A stretch of DNA of 64,000 bases from Deinococcus planocerae. GTDB taxonomy: Bacteria > Deinococcota > Deinococci > Deinococcales > Deinococcaceae. Shown piece by piece: positions 34,024 to 45,349 of the stretch. A model generated the notes under the pieces. The model saw nothing but the letters and a program-made list of their open reading frames with translations, did not search any database and was not told the origin of the DNA. The first letter of the stretch is position 1; every line of letters begins with the position of its first letter. Position numbers and translations under genes: made by a program. Location: assembly GCF_002869765.1 (NCBI RefSeq), contig NZ_PNOR01000022.1, positions 1-64,000 on the forward strand, read 5' to 3'.

Positions 34024-34073
34024 GCCCCAGGCTATCCCACCCCAGGCTCCCCCGTCGCTCCCGGGGCCACGCT

Positions 34074-34122
34074 TCCAGGCCTTTCTCTTGACCAGGTTCA
34101 ACCTATCGAATCACAACAGGGA
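34074..34122. repeat. 49-nt dispersed repeat, copy 1
   Basis: Aligns without gaps to 35802-35850, about 76% identical by eye, with the shared core ACCAGG-TCAACC-ATCG. It lies upstream of the minus-strand gene at 33745-34023. Nothing in it matches a known element I recognise. Confidence 0.5.
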
Positions 34123-34138
34123 GGGAGAAGGCTCTCGA

Positions 34139-34176
34139 CCCTCTCCCCTTGCGGGAGAGGGCGTTGCGAAGCAACG
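34139..34176. repeat. REP-like double hairpin
   Basis: CCCTCTCCC (34139-34147) pairs with GGGAGAGGG (34153-34161) and is followed at once by CGTTGC-GAA-GCAACG (34162-34176). The first hairpin is a very common bacterial extragenic palindrome. The gap 34024-34349 otherwise holds the repeat at 34074, the nitrilase promoter, and nothing I can support. Confidence 0.7.
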
Positions 34177-34349
34177 GGTGAGGGGGCGTGTGACCCACGA
34201 CACTGCCCCATCCAAGCCAACCGACACAGCGCACTCGGTCCAGAGAAAAGCCTGCCGCGCTTCATCTCTCCTTACCGAAGCGTGAGGGGGGAGGAGAGGC
34301 CGCACCCCACTACCTTTCCCCCGCGCCAGGAGCGGGTAAACTCCTCCCC

Positions 34350-35270
34350 ATGAGTGTCCTGCGTGTGGCGGCGGCGGCGTACCCGGTGGACTTCCACCCC
34401 GGCTGGGAAGCCTACGCCGCGAAGGTGACGGCCTGGGTGGAGGACGCGGCGCGGCAGGGCGCCCGGCTTCTGGTCTTCCCCGAGTACGCCTCCCTCGAAC
34501 TCGTCAGCCTGCTGCCGCCGGGGCTGCACCACGACATCCACGGGATGCGGCCCGCCCTGGGGACCCTCCTGCCCGAGTTCCTGGCGCTGCACTCCGGCCT
34601 GGCGCGGACGCACGGGGTGAGCATCGTGGCCGGGAGCTACCCGGTCGCGCAGGGCGGGGGCTTCGTCAACCGCGCCTTCGTGTTCGGGCCGGACGGCTCG
34701 CACGCGTGGCAGGACAAGCTGCTGATGACCCGCTTCGAGGCGGAGGAGTGGTTCATCGACCCCGGCGCGGGCGTGCGCGTCTTCGAGCTGGGGCTGGAGG
34801 ACGGAACAGTGACGCGCTTCGGCGTCGCCATCTGCTACGACAGCGAGTTCCCGGCGCTCGCTCGCCGCCTCGCCGAGGGGGGCGCCGAACTCCTCGTCGT
34901 GCCCTCCTTCACGGCGGCCCGCTCGGGCTACACCCGCGTGAGGGTCGGAAGCATGGCCCGCGCCCTGGAAAATCAGATGTACGCCCTCCACGCCCCCCTG
35001 ATCGCCGACGCCGACTGGACCTACGCCGTCGAACAGGCGAGTGGCCGGGCCGCCCTCTACGCCCCCGCCGACCTGGGGCTCCCCGAAGACGGCCTCGTCG
35101 CCCAGGGCGAGTGGAACACGCCCGGCTGGCTCGTCGCCGACCTCGACCTGGGCCTCCCCCGCCGGGTGCGCGAGTCCGGCCACGTCCTGAACGGGCGCGA
35201 CCGCCACGCCGCGCAGGAGCGCGCAGGCGAGGCCGAGCTGATCCGTCTCGCCACTCCCACCCGTGCCTGA
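34350..35270 (+). CDS. nitrilase superfamily (carbon-nitrogen hydrolase)
   Basis: The 306-residue hydrolase has the Glu-Lys-Cys triad: Glu in [11 protein letters not shown] near residue 46, Lys in [11 protein letters not shown] and Cys in [12 protein letters not shown]. It hydrolyses an amide or nitrile bond, but the substrate cannot be told; it is not the AguB type found at 42090. TAAACT at 34337-34342 lies 7 nt before the ATG (leaderless). Its 3' end overlaps the GNAT gene by 8 nt, so the two may act on the same compound or simply share a transcript. Confidence 0.85.
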   Translation: MSVLRVAAAAYPVDFHPGWEAYAAKVTAWVEDAARQGARLLVFPEYASLELVSLLPPGLHHDIHGMRPALGTLLPEFLALHSGLARTHGVSIVAGSYPVAQGGGFVNRAFVFGPDGSHAWQDKLLMTRFEAEEWFIDPGAGVRVFELGLEDGTVTRFGVAICYDSEFPALARRLAEGGAELLVVPSFTAARSGYTRVRVGSMARALENQMYALHAPLIADADWTYAVEQASGRAALYAPADLGLPEDGLVAQGEWNTPGWLVADLDLGLPRRVRESGHVLNGRDRHAAQERAGEAELIRLATPTRA

Positions 35271-35787
35271 GGGTCCCGCCCTGACTGTCCGGGTCCTCGT
35301 CGCCGCAGACGCTTCCGCCTACCGGGAGGTCCGCCTCGCTGGCCTGCGGGGCGATCCCCTCGCCTTCATCACGACCGCCGGGGAATACGAGGCCCGGCCC
35401 CTCTCCGAGATCGCCGCGCGGCTCGACCCCACGTCCGGGGTCGTCAACTTCGGTGCATTTCTTGAGGGGTCGCTCGTCGGCATCCTGACCGTCCTGCGGG
35501 AGACGCGCCCGGCCCTCGCGCACCGGACGGAGATCGTGGGCGTGTCCGTCCTCCCCGTGGCGCGGGGACGGGGAGCGGGTGCGGCGCTGGTGGAGGCGGG
35601 CGTTGCCCAGGCCCGCGCGTGGTCGGGCGTGACCTCCCTCCGTCTCGCCGTGACGGAGACGCAGCACGCCGCCCGCCGCCTGTACGAGCGCCACGGCTTC
35701 CGGGTGTGGGGCACCGAGCCCGATGCGATGCACCACGGCGGACGGGTGTACGCGCAAGACCACCTGTGGCTCAGTTTGAACGGGTGA
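35263..35787 (+). CDS. GNAT family N-acetyltransferase
   Basis: One GNAT domain fills the 174 residues: [20 protein letters not shown] is motif A with its acetyl-CoA loop, and [16 protein letters not shown] is the typical C-terminal part. GTG 35263 starts within the nitrilase gene (8-nt overlap), so translation is coupled. The N-terminal [20 protein letters not shown] is also usual for the family. Substrate unknown. Confidence 0.82.
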   Translation: MPEGPALTVRVLVAADASAYREVRLAGLRGDPLAFITTAGEYEARPLSEIAARLDPTSGVVNFGAFLEGSLVGILTVLRETRPALAHRTEIVGVSVLPVARGRGAGAALVEAGVAQARAWSGVTSLRLAVTETQHAARRLYERHGFRVWGTEPDAMHHGGRVYAQDHLWLSLNG

Positions 35788-35801
35788 CGGCAAATCAGTC
35801 G

Positions 35802-35850
35802 TTCAGGCTTTTATCTTCACCAGGATCAACCCATCGGGTCAGAAAAGGAA
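35802..35850. repeat. 49-nt dispersed repeat, copy 2
   Basis: Partner of 34074-34122 (about 76% identity, no gaps). This copy is in the 124-bp gap between the GNAT gene and the ankyrin gene, 62 nt before the latter's start. Confidence 0.5.
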
Positions 35851-35911
35851 CGTGGACTGGCACGATGAGGTACTCAACCGGCCAAACGGCCCCTTTCCCC
35901 AGGAGACCCCC

Positions 35912-36457
35912 ATGCAGGACCATCCCGAGAAGAACCCCTCGCCCGTGTCGGCGCTCGATCCCGAGACGCTCTCCTTCCTCCAGGACGTGCTCGACCTCGC
36001 GCGCCGGGGAGACGCCGAGGCGCTCGCACCCCTGCTCGACCACGGGCTGCCCCCCAACCTGTGCAACGGGCGGGGCGACAGCCTGCTCATGCTCGCCAGT
36101 TATCACGGCCACCTGAACGCCGCCCGCCTGCTGCTGGAACACGGCGCCGACCCCGAACTGCGCAACGACCAGGGGCAGACGCCGCTGCTCGGCGCCGCCT
36201 TCAAGGGCGACGTGGGGATGGCCGAGCTGCTCCTCGCGCACGGCGCCGACGTGGAGAGCGCGGGCGGGGACGGCAAGACGGCCCTGATGATGAGCGCCAT
36301 GTTCAACCGCACGGACGTGGTGGACCTCCTCCTGACGCGCGGCGCCGACCTCCACGCGCGGGACGCCCGGGGAATGAGCGCCCTCGACGCGGCCCGGATG
36401 ATGGGCGCCCCCGACACGGCGGCCCAGTTGGAGGGGCGGGTCGGGGAGTCCCGGTAG
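35912..36457 (+). CDS. ankyrin repeat protein
   Basis: The 181 residues carry about four ankyrin repeats. Clear ones are GDSLLMLASYHGHLNAARLL, then DQGQTPLLGAAFKGDVGMAE and DGKTALMMSAMFNRTDVVDL, each ending in L-L-x-x-G-A-D. The protein is cytoplasmic, and such repeats mediate protein binding. ATG 35912 is chosen for the CAGGAG Shine-Dalgarno 11 nt upstream, so this gene is not leaderless. In other bacteria small ankyrin proteins often pair with catalases or toxins; no such partner is here. Confidence 0.88.
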   Translation: MQDHPEKNPSPVSALDPETLSFLQDVLDLARRGDAEALAPLLDHGLPPNLCNGRGDSLLMLASYHGHLNAARLLLEHGADPELRNDQGQTPLLGAAFKGDVGMAELLLAHGADVESAGGDGKTALMMSAMFNRTDVVDLLLTRGADLHARDARGMSALDAARMMGAPDTAAQLEGRVGESR

Positions 36458-36562
36458 GGCGAGGCCGGGCGGGACGTCAGGGCAATCGCCCGACTCCACC
36501 TCTCCCTCAATGTTGCCTTTACGTGCGGTGCGTCTCCCGGCACGGCGGGCATGATGGAGGGC

Positions 36563-37249
<687 letters not shown>

Positions 37250-37304
37250 TCCCCCCCTGGCGCCGTAAGAACTCTGAAGGAAGGCTCCCCCTAGGGTGGG
37301 CGGG

Positions 37305-37709
37305 ATGAACGGGTCGCCTGAGGGTTCCAAGTGGGGGCGCGTGGCCGTCCTCCTGAGCACGCTGGGGGCCTCGGGGTGGGTGGGGGCCACGCCCCTGCGC
37401 CTCGACGGCCTGCTGGCCGTCAACGACGCCCCCTCACCGTGTCAGGGGGTGCGGGTCAGGGTCTTCGAGGGAAGCCGCCTGCGGAGCGAGGCCACGGTGC
37501 TGCCGAGCGGCGAGGTCAAACCGGTCGGGGCCGCGGCCAAGGCGCCCCGTTTCGAGAAGGGCCGCGCGTACAACCTCCAGGCCACCTGCGTCAGCGCGTC
37601 GGGCACCTTCCAGAATTCTGAGCTGTCCTTCAGGGCCGAGGGCCGGACCGTGATGGTCGTCTTCACCAAGGCGGGGTTTCAGTTCCGGCGCGGGGGCCTC
37701 GGCTACTGA
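37305..37709 (+). CDS. secreted hypothetical protein
   Basis: The 134 residues start with a signal peptide (VAVLLSTLGASGWVGATPLR, cleavage after VGA likely). The mature part is beta-rich with two Cys (PCQGV and ATCVS) that could form a disulfide. No family recognised. ATG 37305 is supported by TAGGGT 7 nt upstream. It stands alone between the UPF0114 gene and a convergent DUF6624 gene; the 127-bp gap to that gene has no feature I can support. Confidence 0.6.
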   Translation: MNGSPEGSKWGRVAVLLSTLGASGWVGATPLRLDGLLAVNDAPSPCQGVRVRVFEGSRLRSEATVLPSGEVKPVGAAAKAPRFEKGRAYNLQATCVSASGTFQNSELSFRAEGRTVMVVFTKAGFQFRRGGLGY

Positions 37710-37836
37710 GCCCCGGGGGTGCGGGTCGCGCGGGGCCCCCCACGGTGAGATGAGCGCCGCCGTGCGGGCCGTAAGGATCGGCGTGGCGCCGGTCAGGCCG
37801 AGGCGCACGGCCCGCGACCTGCGGGTGGAGGTGGGG

Positions 37837-38511
37837 TCAGGGCCGCGCCGCCCGGCACCGGGCGTTGATCTCCTCGGCGCGCCGGAGCGCCTCGGCGAGC
37901 GGGGGCACGTCGTAGCGAGCACGCTCCTCGTCGGTGGTGGCGGGGTCGTAGGGTTCGAGTTCGAAATTGCAGCCCGGGTCCGCGCCGCCCGTGCCCACAC
38001 TCCGGTACTGGGTGCCGTACCGCTGGGGAAGACCCAGGCTGCGCTGCCAGCGGTCGAAGGTGGCGGCGAAGATCCAGCGGGCCTCGCGGGAGCCGCGCCG
38101 GATCGCCTGCTCGGCGAGCAGGTTCGCCAGGCGGTAGTGCTCGGGGCAGTCGCCGTGCTGGAAAAGGTAGGCCGCCGCCAGGTGGTCCTGGCCCGTGGAC
38201 AGTCGCCCAGCTCTCAGCAGGGCGAGGGCCTGCGCGCGCCGCTCGGCGTCCTCACGGGAGACACGCTCCCAGGCGATCCGTTCGAGCGGCACCCGCCGCG
38301 CGGCCTGATCGGCGGCGAAGAGGGTCTGCACCTGCGCGGACGCCGCCGGGTCGGGCCGGAAGCCGAACAGGACGGTCCCGATGGGTGGCGTGCAGCCACC
38401 CCCACCCAACGTCACCTGAACGGGCGATGGCGTGCCCCCACCTGCGTGCGCGCCGCAGGAGAGGGCGACGCCCAGGGCGAGAACGAGCGAGATGGTCCGG
38501 AAAAGCCGCAT
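37837..38511 (-). CDS. secreted DUF6624-like protein
   Basis: The 224 residues have a signal peptide at the N-terminus (LVLALGVALSCGAHA; the Cys could be lipidated). The core AAYLFQHGDCPEHYRLANLL followed by WIFAATFDRWQRSLGLPQRY-GTQ matches the DUF6624 pattern (Q-H, D-R, P-Q-x-Y-G-T-Q), a family of unknown function. TAGAAT lies 9 nt before the ATG. It reads toward the secreted protein at 37305-37709 and has no operon partner. Confidence 0.65.
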   Translation of the reverse strand: MRLFRTISLVLALGVALSCGAHAGGGTPSPVQVTLGGGGCTPPIGTVLFGFRPDPAASAQVQTLFAADQAARRVPLERIAWERVSREDAERRAQALALLRAGRLSTGQDHLAAAYLFQHGDCPEHYRLANLLAEQAIRRGSREARWIFAATFDRWQRSLGLPQRYGTQYRSVGTGGADPGCNFELEPYDPATTDEERARYDVPPLAEALRRAEEINARCRAARP

Positions 38512-38544
38512 GGTTTCCCCATTCTAGGAGCAGCCTCCAGACCT

Positions 38545-38790
38545 TCACCGCCGGTCCAGCACCCCGAACTCCCATCCCCGCGCCCCCGCCGGAAGGGGCA
38601 GCGCGGGGACCTCCCCCGCCCAGCGGCTCGCCACGAGGACGAGGCCCGGCTGCCCCGGGCTCCCCAGCAGTTCGGCACCCACGAACCCCGGCAGGGCGGG
38701 AAGCGCGGCCAGGAACGCTTCCATCTGTTCCCGCGCCCCCTCGCCGCGGACCTCGGCGTAGTGGACGCGCAGGGGCGGCGCGGCGCTCAC
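38545..38790 (-). CDS. small ABM-like (ferredoxin-fold) protein
   Basis: This 81-residue protein reads as a beta-alpha-beta-beta fold: LRVHYAEVRGEG, a helix (REQMEAFLAALPALPGF), then GLVLVASRWAGE. The pattern resembles antibiotic-biosynthesis monooxygenase-like domains, often dimeric heme or quinone-binding proteins. It starts with GTG in a GTGA overlap with the LysM/M23 gene, so it is co-translated with an envelope enzyme. No catalytic residues can be assigned. Confidence 0.55.
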   Translation of the reverse strand: MSAAPPLRVHYAEVRGEGAREQMEAFLAALPALPGFVGAELLGSPGQPGLVLVASRWAGEVPALPLPAGARGWEFGVLDRR

Positions 38791-39719
38791 TCGTAGAGGG
38801 TGAGGGGGTCTTTGGGGTCCCAGCGCAGGTAGGTGCCGAAGTGGAGGTGGGTTCCCGTGGAGCGCCCGGTGTTGCCCACCCGCCCGACGGGCTCCCCGGC
38901 GGCGACCCGCTCCCCGGCGCGGACGAGGGTGGAACTCAGGTGCGCGTAGCGGGTGATCCAGCCGCCTTGGTGCTCCAGCACGACCGTCCAGCCCCAGCCG
39001 CGCTCGAAGTCGGCCCGCGACTCGATCACCCGGCCAGGGCGCGCGGCGAGGACGGGCGTGCCCTGCGGCGCGAGGATGTCCACCCCGTAGTGCATCTCGC
39101 GCTCGCCGCCGAGCACCCGCGGCCCGAAGTCGCTCGTGATCGCCTTGTACCCCGGCACGGGCCACCGCCACCCGTTTCTGGTGGGTGTGTCCGGCGCGGT
39201 GGAGTCGACCCGGATGGACGCCGTACGCACCGTCGCGCCGGGCGTGCGGTTGCCGGGGCGGGAAGCCGGGGGACCCGCCGCCACATTCCGGGCGGGAATA
39301 CGGACCCTCGCCCCGGTCCACAGCGCCCGCCCGGCGTCCAGCTCCGGGTTGGCCCGCAGCAGTTGCGCGAGACTCAGGCCGTACCTGCGGGCGATGACGG
39401 TCAGGTTCTCGCCGCTCTTGACCCGGTGGGTGCTCTCCGGCACGGTGCGGCCAGGAAGGGTCAGGGTCTTGCCCGCCTGCACGTTGTTCGCGTCCCGCAG
39501 CCCCGGGTTGGCGGCCCTCAGCGCGGCCACGCTGACTCCGGCCCGCCGCGCGATGAGCGTCAGGTTGTCGCCGGGTTTCACCCGGTAGGTCGTCGCGGCG
39601 CTCGCCAGACCCGCGACCACCAGGGTCAGGGTGGCCAGACCCCGCCGGACGTGGGCACGCGGGGCCGCCTCACGCCTGGAGGAGCGCCGGATGAGAACGA
39701 AGTTCACAATCGCCACCAT
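38787..39719 (-). CDS. LysM domain M23 metallopeptidase
   Basis: The protein has 310 residues. A signal anchor (LATLTLVVAGLASA) is followed by two LysM domains (TYRVKPGDNLTLIARRAGVS and THRVKSGENLTVIARRYGLS), a linker and a C-terminal M23/LytM domain with the zinc ligands in MHYGVDILAP and HLHFGTYL. It binds peptidoglycan and cuts peptide cross-links during growth or daughter-cell separation. ATG 39719 is used; GTG 39707 has TATGGT 7 nt upstream and is a possible leaderless start. The following small gene overlaps its stop. Confidence 0.9.
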   Translation of the reverse strand: MVAIVNFVLIRRSSRREAAPRAHVRRGLATLTLVVAGLASAATTYRVKPGDNLTLIARRAGVSVAALRAANPGLRDANNVQAGKTLTLPGRTVPESTHRVKSGENLTVIARRYGLSLAQLLRANPELDAGRALWTGARVRIPARNVAAGPPASRPGNRTPGATVRTASIRVDSTAPDTPTRNGWRWPVPGYKAITSDFGPRVLGGEREMHYGVDILAPQGTPVLAARPGRVIESRADFERGWGWTVVLEHQGGWITRYAHLSSTLVRAGERVAAGEPVGRVGNTGRSTGTHLHFGTYLRWDPKDPLTLYE

Positions 39720-39819
39720 AACGGGGGGGTCATGAACTGCATGTGAAGAATCTCGCGCCGCGTGTGGGTTTCACCCCCAGGGCCGCGTGGCAAACCTCAC
39801 AGGGCACTACCCTGCCCGC

Positions 39820-40629
39820 ATGAGCGAGCGGCCCGCCTTCTCCCCCCCGCCGGGCTCCGCGCGCCTGCGGCTGACGTTGGCGTGGGACGGGTCGGCCTTT
39901 GCCGGGTGGCAGGCCCAGCACAACGCCCCCAGCGTGCAGGAGACGCTGCACGCGGCCTGCGCGCGGGTGGGGGGAGAGGGCGCCGCCCGCCCCGTCGCCG
40001 CCGGGCGCACCGACGCCGGGGTCCACGCCGACGCCATGCCCGCCCACCTCGACGTGCCCGTGGGCTTCCGCCTTCCCCCGGATCGGCTCGCCCGCGCCCT
40101 GAACGCGCACCTGCCGCCCACCGTCTCCGTGCTAGAGGCTTTCCCCGCGCCGGAGGGCTTCCACGCCCGGTTCTCCTGCACCGAGCGGCGCTACACGTAC
40201 CGGCTCCTCGTCTCGCCGCAGCGTCACCCGCTGTGGGCGGGTCGGGCGCTTCACGTCCCAGGCCCCCTCGACGTGGAGGCGATGAACGGGGCCGCCTCCC
40301 ATTTGATCGGCACCCACGACTTCGCCGCCTTCGCCACCCGGGAGGACCGCCAGACCGTGCGGGAGGTGCGCGCCCTGAGCGTCCGGCCCGGCTCCCCGGT
40401 CGTGGGCGGGCGGGTGTGGGAGGTCGAGGTCGCGGGCGAGAGCTTCCTGCGCCACATGGTGCGCGGGCTGGTCGGCACGCTGCTCCTCGTCGGGGGCGGC
40501 CAGCTCGGGCCGGAGGAGGTCTCGGGCATCCTGGCGGGCCGCCGCCGCGCGGACGCCGGGGCGAACGTGCCCGCCCACGGCCTGACCTTCACGGGGGCGA
40601 GCTACGCGGGGTTCGGCGGGGGCGAGTGA
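39820..40629 (+). CDS. truA: tRNA pseudouridine(38-40) synthase
   Basis: TruA of 269 residues modifies U38-U40 in the anticodon arm of tRNAs. The catalytic Asp65 is in [39 protein letters not shown] and [18 protein letters not shown] are further family motifs. ATG 39820 is chosen because TACCCT lies 6 nt upstream; in-frame upstream starts fall in the promoter. Its last 28 nt overlap the convergent methyltransferase gene. Confidence 0.93.
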   Translation: MSERPAFSPPPGSARLRLTLAWDGSAFAGWQAQHNAPSVQETLHAACARVGGEGAARPVAAGRTDAGVHADAMPAHLDVPVGFRLPPDRLARALNAHLPPTVSVLEAFPAPEGFHARFSCTERRYTYRLLVSPQRHPLWAGRALHVPGPLDVEAMNGAASHLIGTHDFAAFATREDRQTVREVRALSVRPGSPVVGGRVWEVEVAGESFLRHMVRGLVGTLLLVGGGQLGPEEVSGILAGRRRADAGANVPAHGLTFTGASYAGFGGGE

Positions 40630-41417
40630 CCCACGGCGAGGAGGTGGGCGCTGACGCCGAAAAGGGCGGGGTCCCGCTCCGTTCGGCGGATCACGTCGAG
40701 CAGCCGTTCCCGCCGTACCGGGTCCGCCCACAGCGCGTCGAAGTCGGGCACGACGTTCCCCAGCCCCTCCACGGCGTAGAGGTCCACTTCCTGAAAGCCC
40801 GCCGCCCCGACCTCCCGCCGCAACTCCTCGGGGCGGTGGCAGTAGGCGGTGGTGAACCAGCCGGGGGCAGAGGCCGGGGGCTGATGGACTCCTCCCTCCA
40901 GTGTCGCGTTTCTCATTGCCCGGAAGCGTTCGTCGGCGTCCATCCCCGCGAGGAGCCCGTCCACCGTGCTCGCCGTGCGGCTGATCGCCGCCGCGATGAC
41001 CACCCCGCCCGGACGCAGACACCGACGCGCCTCGGTGAGGGCGAGCACCCGATCTCCCTCCCCCGTCAGGTGGTAGAGCGGCCCGAGCAGCAAAACGGCG
41101 TCCGCGCTCCCGTCCGGAAAGGGCAGTGCCCGCGCGTCCCCGAGCGTGGCGGAGGCGAGCCCGGCCAGCGCGGGGTCGGCCCGGACCCGCTCGATGTGCC
41201 CGGGCATCGCGTCGAGCAGGTGAACCGCGTGACCCTCCTCCAGCAGCGGGCGGGCGTAGGGTCCGGTGCCCCCGCCCACGTCGAGCACCGTGGCGGGCGG
41301 AGGCGGCAGGAAGCGCGCGAGGAGTTCCCGCGTCCGCTCGAACTCCAGCCGGTTGCTCCCGCGGGTCAGGCGGTCGTGCTCCCGGTCCTGCGCGTAGTAC
41401 GCCGCGATCTCGTCCAT
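40602..41417 (-). CDS. class I SAM-dependent methyltransferase
   Basis: The protein has 271 residues. Motif I is [20 protein letters not shown], followed by [14 protein letters not shown], then [20 protein letters not shown] and [15 protein letters not shown]. This is a small-molecule type methyltransferase (Methyltransf_11/25 group). Substrate unknown. TACCCT lies 5 nt before ATG 41417. It converges on truA with a 28-nt overlap of the 3' ends, so antisense interference between the two is possible. Confidence 0.82.
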   Translation of the reverse strand: MDEIAAYYAQDREHDRLTRGSNRLEFERTRELLARFLPPPPATVLDVGGGTGPYARPLLEEGHAVHLLDAMPGHIERVRADPALAGLASATLGDARALPFPDGSADAVLLLGPLYHLTGEGDRVLALTEARRCLRPGGVVIAAAISRTASTVDGLLAGMDADERFRAMRNATLEGGVHQPPASAPGWFTTAYCHRPEELRREVGAAGFQEVDLYAVEGLGNVVPDFDALWADPVRRERLLDVIRRTERDPALFGVSAHLLAVGHSPPPNPA

Positions 41418-41473
41418 GCCGCAGGGTAGGGGAGGGGCCGGCGGGACGCATCGGCCAGATGACGTGGATGGCC

Positions 41474-42022
41474 CTATCCCGCCCCGGCCACCCGGCGCAA
41501 CCCGCCTTCCAAGGCTGGCATTGCCCCCAGCGCGGCCCGCAGCGCCTCCGTCTGCGCCCGCAGGTTGCCCAGCGCCAGCCGCCGCCGCTCGCCGTGCAGG
41601 AACTGCCGGGGCACCCGCTCGACCTTGGGCGGCGCCTCCTCCATACACCGCAGCAAGCGACCGAGCCCGGTACGCTGCCGCTCGACCTCGACCGCCACCC
41701 GCCGCAACCTCTCGCGGTCGGCGAGTTCCAGTGTTGCACCGTCCTCCGCCCGCTCCAGGATCGCCCGTGCCCCCGCCACCTCGCCCGTCAGCCCTTCGAT
41801 GGTGGCCGCCCACGCGGGAAGGCCCTGCCCGGTCTGCCGCAGGATTTCCGCACTTACCGCCGACTCCGCAAAACCCCGCACGAGGCGGGGCAGGGCCGCA
41901 AAGGCCGTCTCCGCCTCTCCCTTCGCCGCGTTCAGGCGCGCGAAGCCCTCCAGCACCGACGAGGCCGCACGAAAAGTCTCCTCGCGGGCGGCGGTGAACT
42001 CCACGGGCGCGGCGTCGTCCAT
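41474..42022 (-). CDS. helical hypothetical protein
   Basis: The 182 residues are almost entirely helical and rich in Ala, Arg, Glu and Leu, with coiled-coil stretches (EDGATLELADRERLRRVAVE and GNLRAQTEALRAALGAM). No signal peptide or membrane segment and no motif I know. It lies 57 bp upstream of the methyltransferase gene on the same strand and may be transcribed with it. A structural or regulatory role is possible but not supported by any feature. Confidence 0.55.
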   Translation of the reverse strand: MDDAAPVEFTAAREETFRAASSVLEGFARLNAAKGEAETAFAALPRLVRGFAESAVSAEILRQTGQGLPAWAATIEGLTGEVAGARAILERAEDGATLELADRERLRRVAVEVERQRTGLGRLLRCMEEAPPKVERVPRQFLHGERRRLALGNLRAQTEALRAALGAMPALEGGLRRVAGAG

Positions 42023-42089
42023 GCCCCGAGGCTAACAAAAGGGCGAGGGGGCGGGAACCCACAAGCTCCCGTCCCCTCACCTGACGCCC

Positions 42090-42966
<877 letters not shown>

Positions 42967-42974
<8 letters not shown>

Positions 42975-44160
42975 GGCTCTTCTCCTTGAGCTGCGGCTCC
43001 TGTGGACTCAGGCCGAGGCGGCGGGCCACCTCCCCGGCGGGACGGCGCAGGCCGCTGCGAACGTCGAGATACTCGCGGTAGACGGGATCGAAAGTGTGGG
43101 TCAGAACGGCCATCACCCCGTGGTGGTTGACCTCCAGCCCGGCGATCACGAAGCCCGTCCGCAGCTTGGGCACGAGGACGGCGCTGTTGGTGGTGTGGTG
43201 GTGGCTGCGGACCACGGTGTAGCCCTCGGCGCGGAAGGTTCCGAGTAGGGGCGGCAGCAGGCGGGTGTACAGCCCGCGCCCCCGGTGCCCCGGCAATAGG
43301 GCCGTGTTGCTCATATAGAGGGTGCGCTCGTCCCACCCCCGGGCGGAGTGCCAGCCCACCACCTCGCCGCCATGCGCGATCAGCCACGCGAAGGTCGGCA
43401 CACCAGGCCGGGGCAGCCTCGGCACCTCGCCCCAGTCGAAGGTCGCCGTGTCGTAGGCCGCGTGCTCCAACTGCGCGTACACTTCCCGGTAAATCTCGTT
43501 GGAGACGGGGTGGACCGTATATCCGTCCCCAAGGTCGAAGGCGGGCTCGGTTCCGGCAGGAAGAGGCACGCTCACCGGCTGCCCCTCCGCCGCCCCCCCG
43601 GCCACGTCGCCGAGGCCCAGCCGCCGCGCCACCTCGCCCGACGCCTGCCGGAAGCCGCTGCGGACGTGCATCGCCTCCCGGTAGCCACCGTCCAGGCTCA
43701 GCGTCAGCGCCACGTTCACCCCGCCCTCGTACAGGCTCAGCCCCTGGAGGAAGAACCCGGCGCGCAGCTTGGGAACGATCACCCGGTTGTTGGTCGCGCG
43801 GTGGCGACTGGTCACGAGGGGATAGCCCGCCTCGCGGAAGGCGTCGAGGAGGTGCGGCAGCAGCCGGGTATAGAGCCCTTTCCCCTGATATTCCGGCAGA
43901 ATCCCGGTGTCCGCCATCTCCACCGTCCGCTCGTCTTTCTGGTGGGCGTGGTGCCAGCCGATCAGCTCGTCGCCGTGGTAGACGCCCCACTGGAAGCTCT
44001 CACCCAGGGGGGGCGGCGCCTTCCTCGGCGGGTCGAAAGCGTACAGCGAGTTCCCGCCGAAGATGCGATCCTCCAGCCGCTTGCAGGCGTCGCGGTACGC
44101 CTCCAGGCTGATCCTGCGCGCCTCGTATCCGTCCCCGAGCCCGATTACCCGCCCGTCCAC
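42967..44160 (-). CDS. tandem-duplicated GNAT protein between aguA and aguB
   Basis: The 397 residues are two copies of one unit (about 1-190 and 205-395). Each has FDLGDGY/GLGDGYEAR near its start, W-x-x-x-x-G-D/G-E-L/V, GWH, GKGLYTRLLP or GRGLYTRLLP as acetyl-CoA loop, H-x-x-T-N-x-x-V-x-V-P-K-L-R-x-G-F, and ends in YRE-x-x-x-V-R-S-G followed by EVARRLGL. Both acetyl-CoA loops look intact. It overlaps aguA by 16 nt and aguB by 8 nt, so a polyamine-related substrate is plausible. Confidence 0.82.
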
Positions 44161-45287
44161 GGCTCCCCCACCGGCTGCTGCTGGGTCATGCAGTGGAAGC
44201 TTCCGCCGCCCTCAATGATGGAGCGGCTGCTCAGCCCGATGACCTCGCGCCCGGGGAAGAGGGGACGCAGCACCTCCAGCGCCCGCTCGTCGTTGGGGTC
44301 CCCGTACTGAGGCACGACGACGAAGCCGTTCCCGACGTAGAAGTTCGCGTAGGTGGGCGGCAGGCGACCCTCCGCGCCCTCCAGCCGCCTCACCGGGAGG
44401 GGCAGCTCCACGATGCGGAAGGGCCGCCCCTGGGCGTCCGTCATCGCCCGCAGGTCCGCGAGGTTCTTCGCCATGACGGGGTGGTTGGCGTCCGAGGGGT
44501 CCTCCGCCACGCTCGTCACGATGGTGCGCTCGTCGGTGAAGCGGGTGATGGTGTCGATGTGCCCGTCGGTGTGGTCGTTCTCCAGCCCGGCGTCGAGCCA
44601 CAGCAGCTTCTCCACCCCGAGGGTGCCCCGCAGCAGGGCCGCGTACCCCTGCTCGGTCAGCCCCGGGTTGCGCGTGGGCGTCAGGAGGCACGAGCGGGTG
44701 GTCAGGCCCACGCCCGCGCCGTTGACCTCCAGGCCGCCGCCCTCCAGCACCTCGGGGCGGTCCCAGTGCCTCAGGCCGAGGAAGGCGGCGACGTGCTCCG
44801 GCACCTCGTCGTCCTGCTCCCAGCGGAACTTGCCGCCCCAGGCGTTGAATTTCCAGTTGATGAGGGAGAGTGAAGGTGGCTGAGCGGCGGGTGAGGGAGC
44901 TTGCGCCGACCCGTCCCCCGTCACCCGGTCCTCACGCGTCACAAAGATCGGCCCGTTGTCCCGAATCCACACGTCGTCGAGGGGGACGCGGTGGAAGGTC
45001 ACGTCCACGTCCTCACCCAGCCGCCGCCTCGCGTCCCCTTCGCTCTCCTCGTCGCGCACGAGGAGGTGGACGGGCTCGAAGCGGGCAATCGTGCGCACCA
45101 GTTCCGCGAACTCGGCGCGCACGCCCTCCAGGTGGCCGAACCACAGCTCGTCGTCCCCCGGCCAGCTCATCCAGGTGGCGGCGTGGGGGGCCCACTCGGG
45201 CGGCATGGTCAAGCCCGACTCGCGCGGCGTGGGGTCTGCGGGCGTCAGGTGCGCGGCGGTGGGAGAGGCAGGGCGGGACGTGCTCAC
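44145..45287 (-). CDS. aguA: agmatine deiminase
   Basis: Pentein-fold enzyme of 380 residues that converts agmatine to N-carbamoylputrescine. Catalytic residues are in WIRDNGPIFV (Asp), NDHTDGHIDTITRF (His and Asp) and GGGSFHCMTQQQP (Cys). An Ala/Ser/Pro-rich loop (about residues 127-140) interrupts the first third and is not in most family members. GTG 45287 is chosen because GACAAT lies 7 nt upstream; ATG 45296 and an internal ATG before PPEWAPH are alternatives. First gene of the putrescine operon. Confidence 0.92.
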   Translation of the reverse strand: MSTSRPASPTAAHLTPADPTPRESGLTMPPEWAPHAATWMSWPGDDELWFGHLEGVRAEFAELVRTIARFEPVHLLVRDEESEGDARRRLGEDVDVTFHRVPLDDVWIRDNGPIFVTREDRVTGDGSAQAPSPAAQPPSLSLINWKFNAWGGKFRWEQDDEVPEHVAAFLGLRHWDRPEVLEGGGLEVNGAGVGLTTRSCLLTPTRNPGLTEQGYAALLRGTLGVEKLLWLDAGLENDHTDGHIDTITRFTDERTIVTSVAEDPSDANHPVMAKNLADLRAMTDAQGRPFRIVELPLPVRRLEGAEGRLPPTYANFYVGNGFVVVPQYGDPNDERALEVLRPLFPGREVIGLSSRSIIEGGGSFHCMTQQQPVGEPWTGG

Positions 45288-45349
45288 GGCGCGCATTGTC
45301 GCACCCACGGGTGGGGGGAAGGTGACGCGGGTGGCCCTGGGGTCGAGGC

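Noticed and set aside
34024..34101. N-terminal extension of the 92-residue protein to 34101
   Set aside because: Falls within the dispersed 49-nt repeat and lacks a promoter at the right place.
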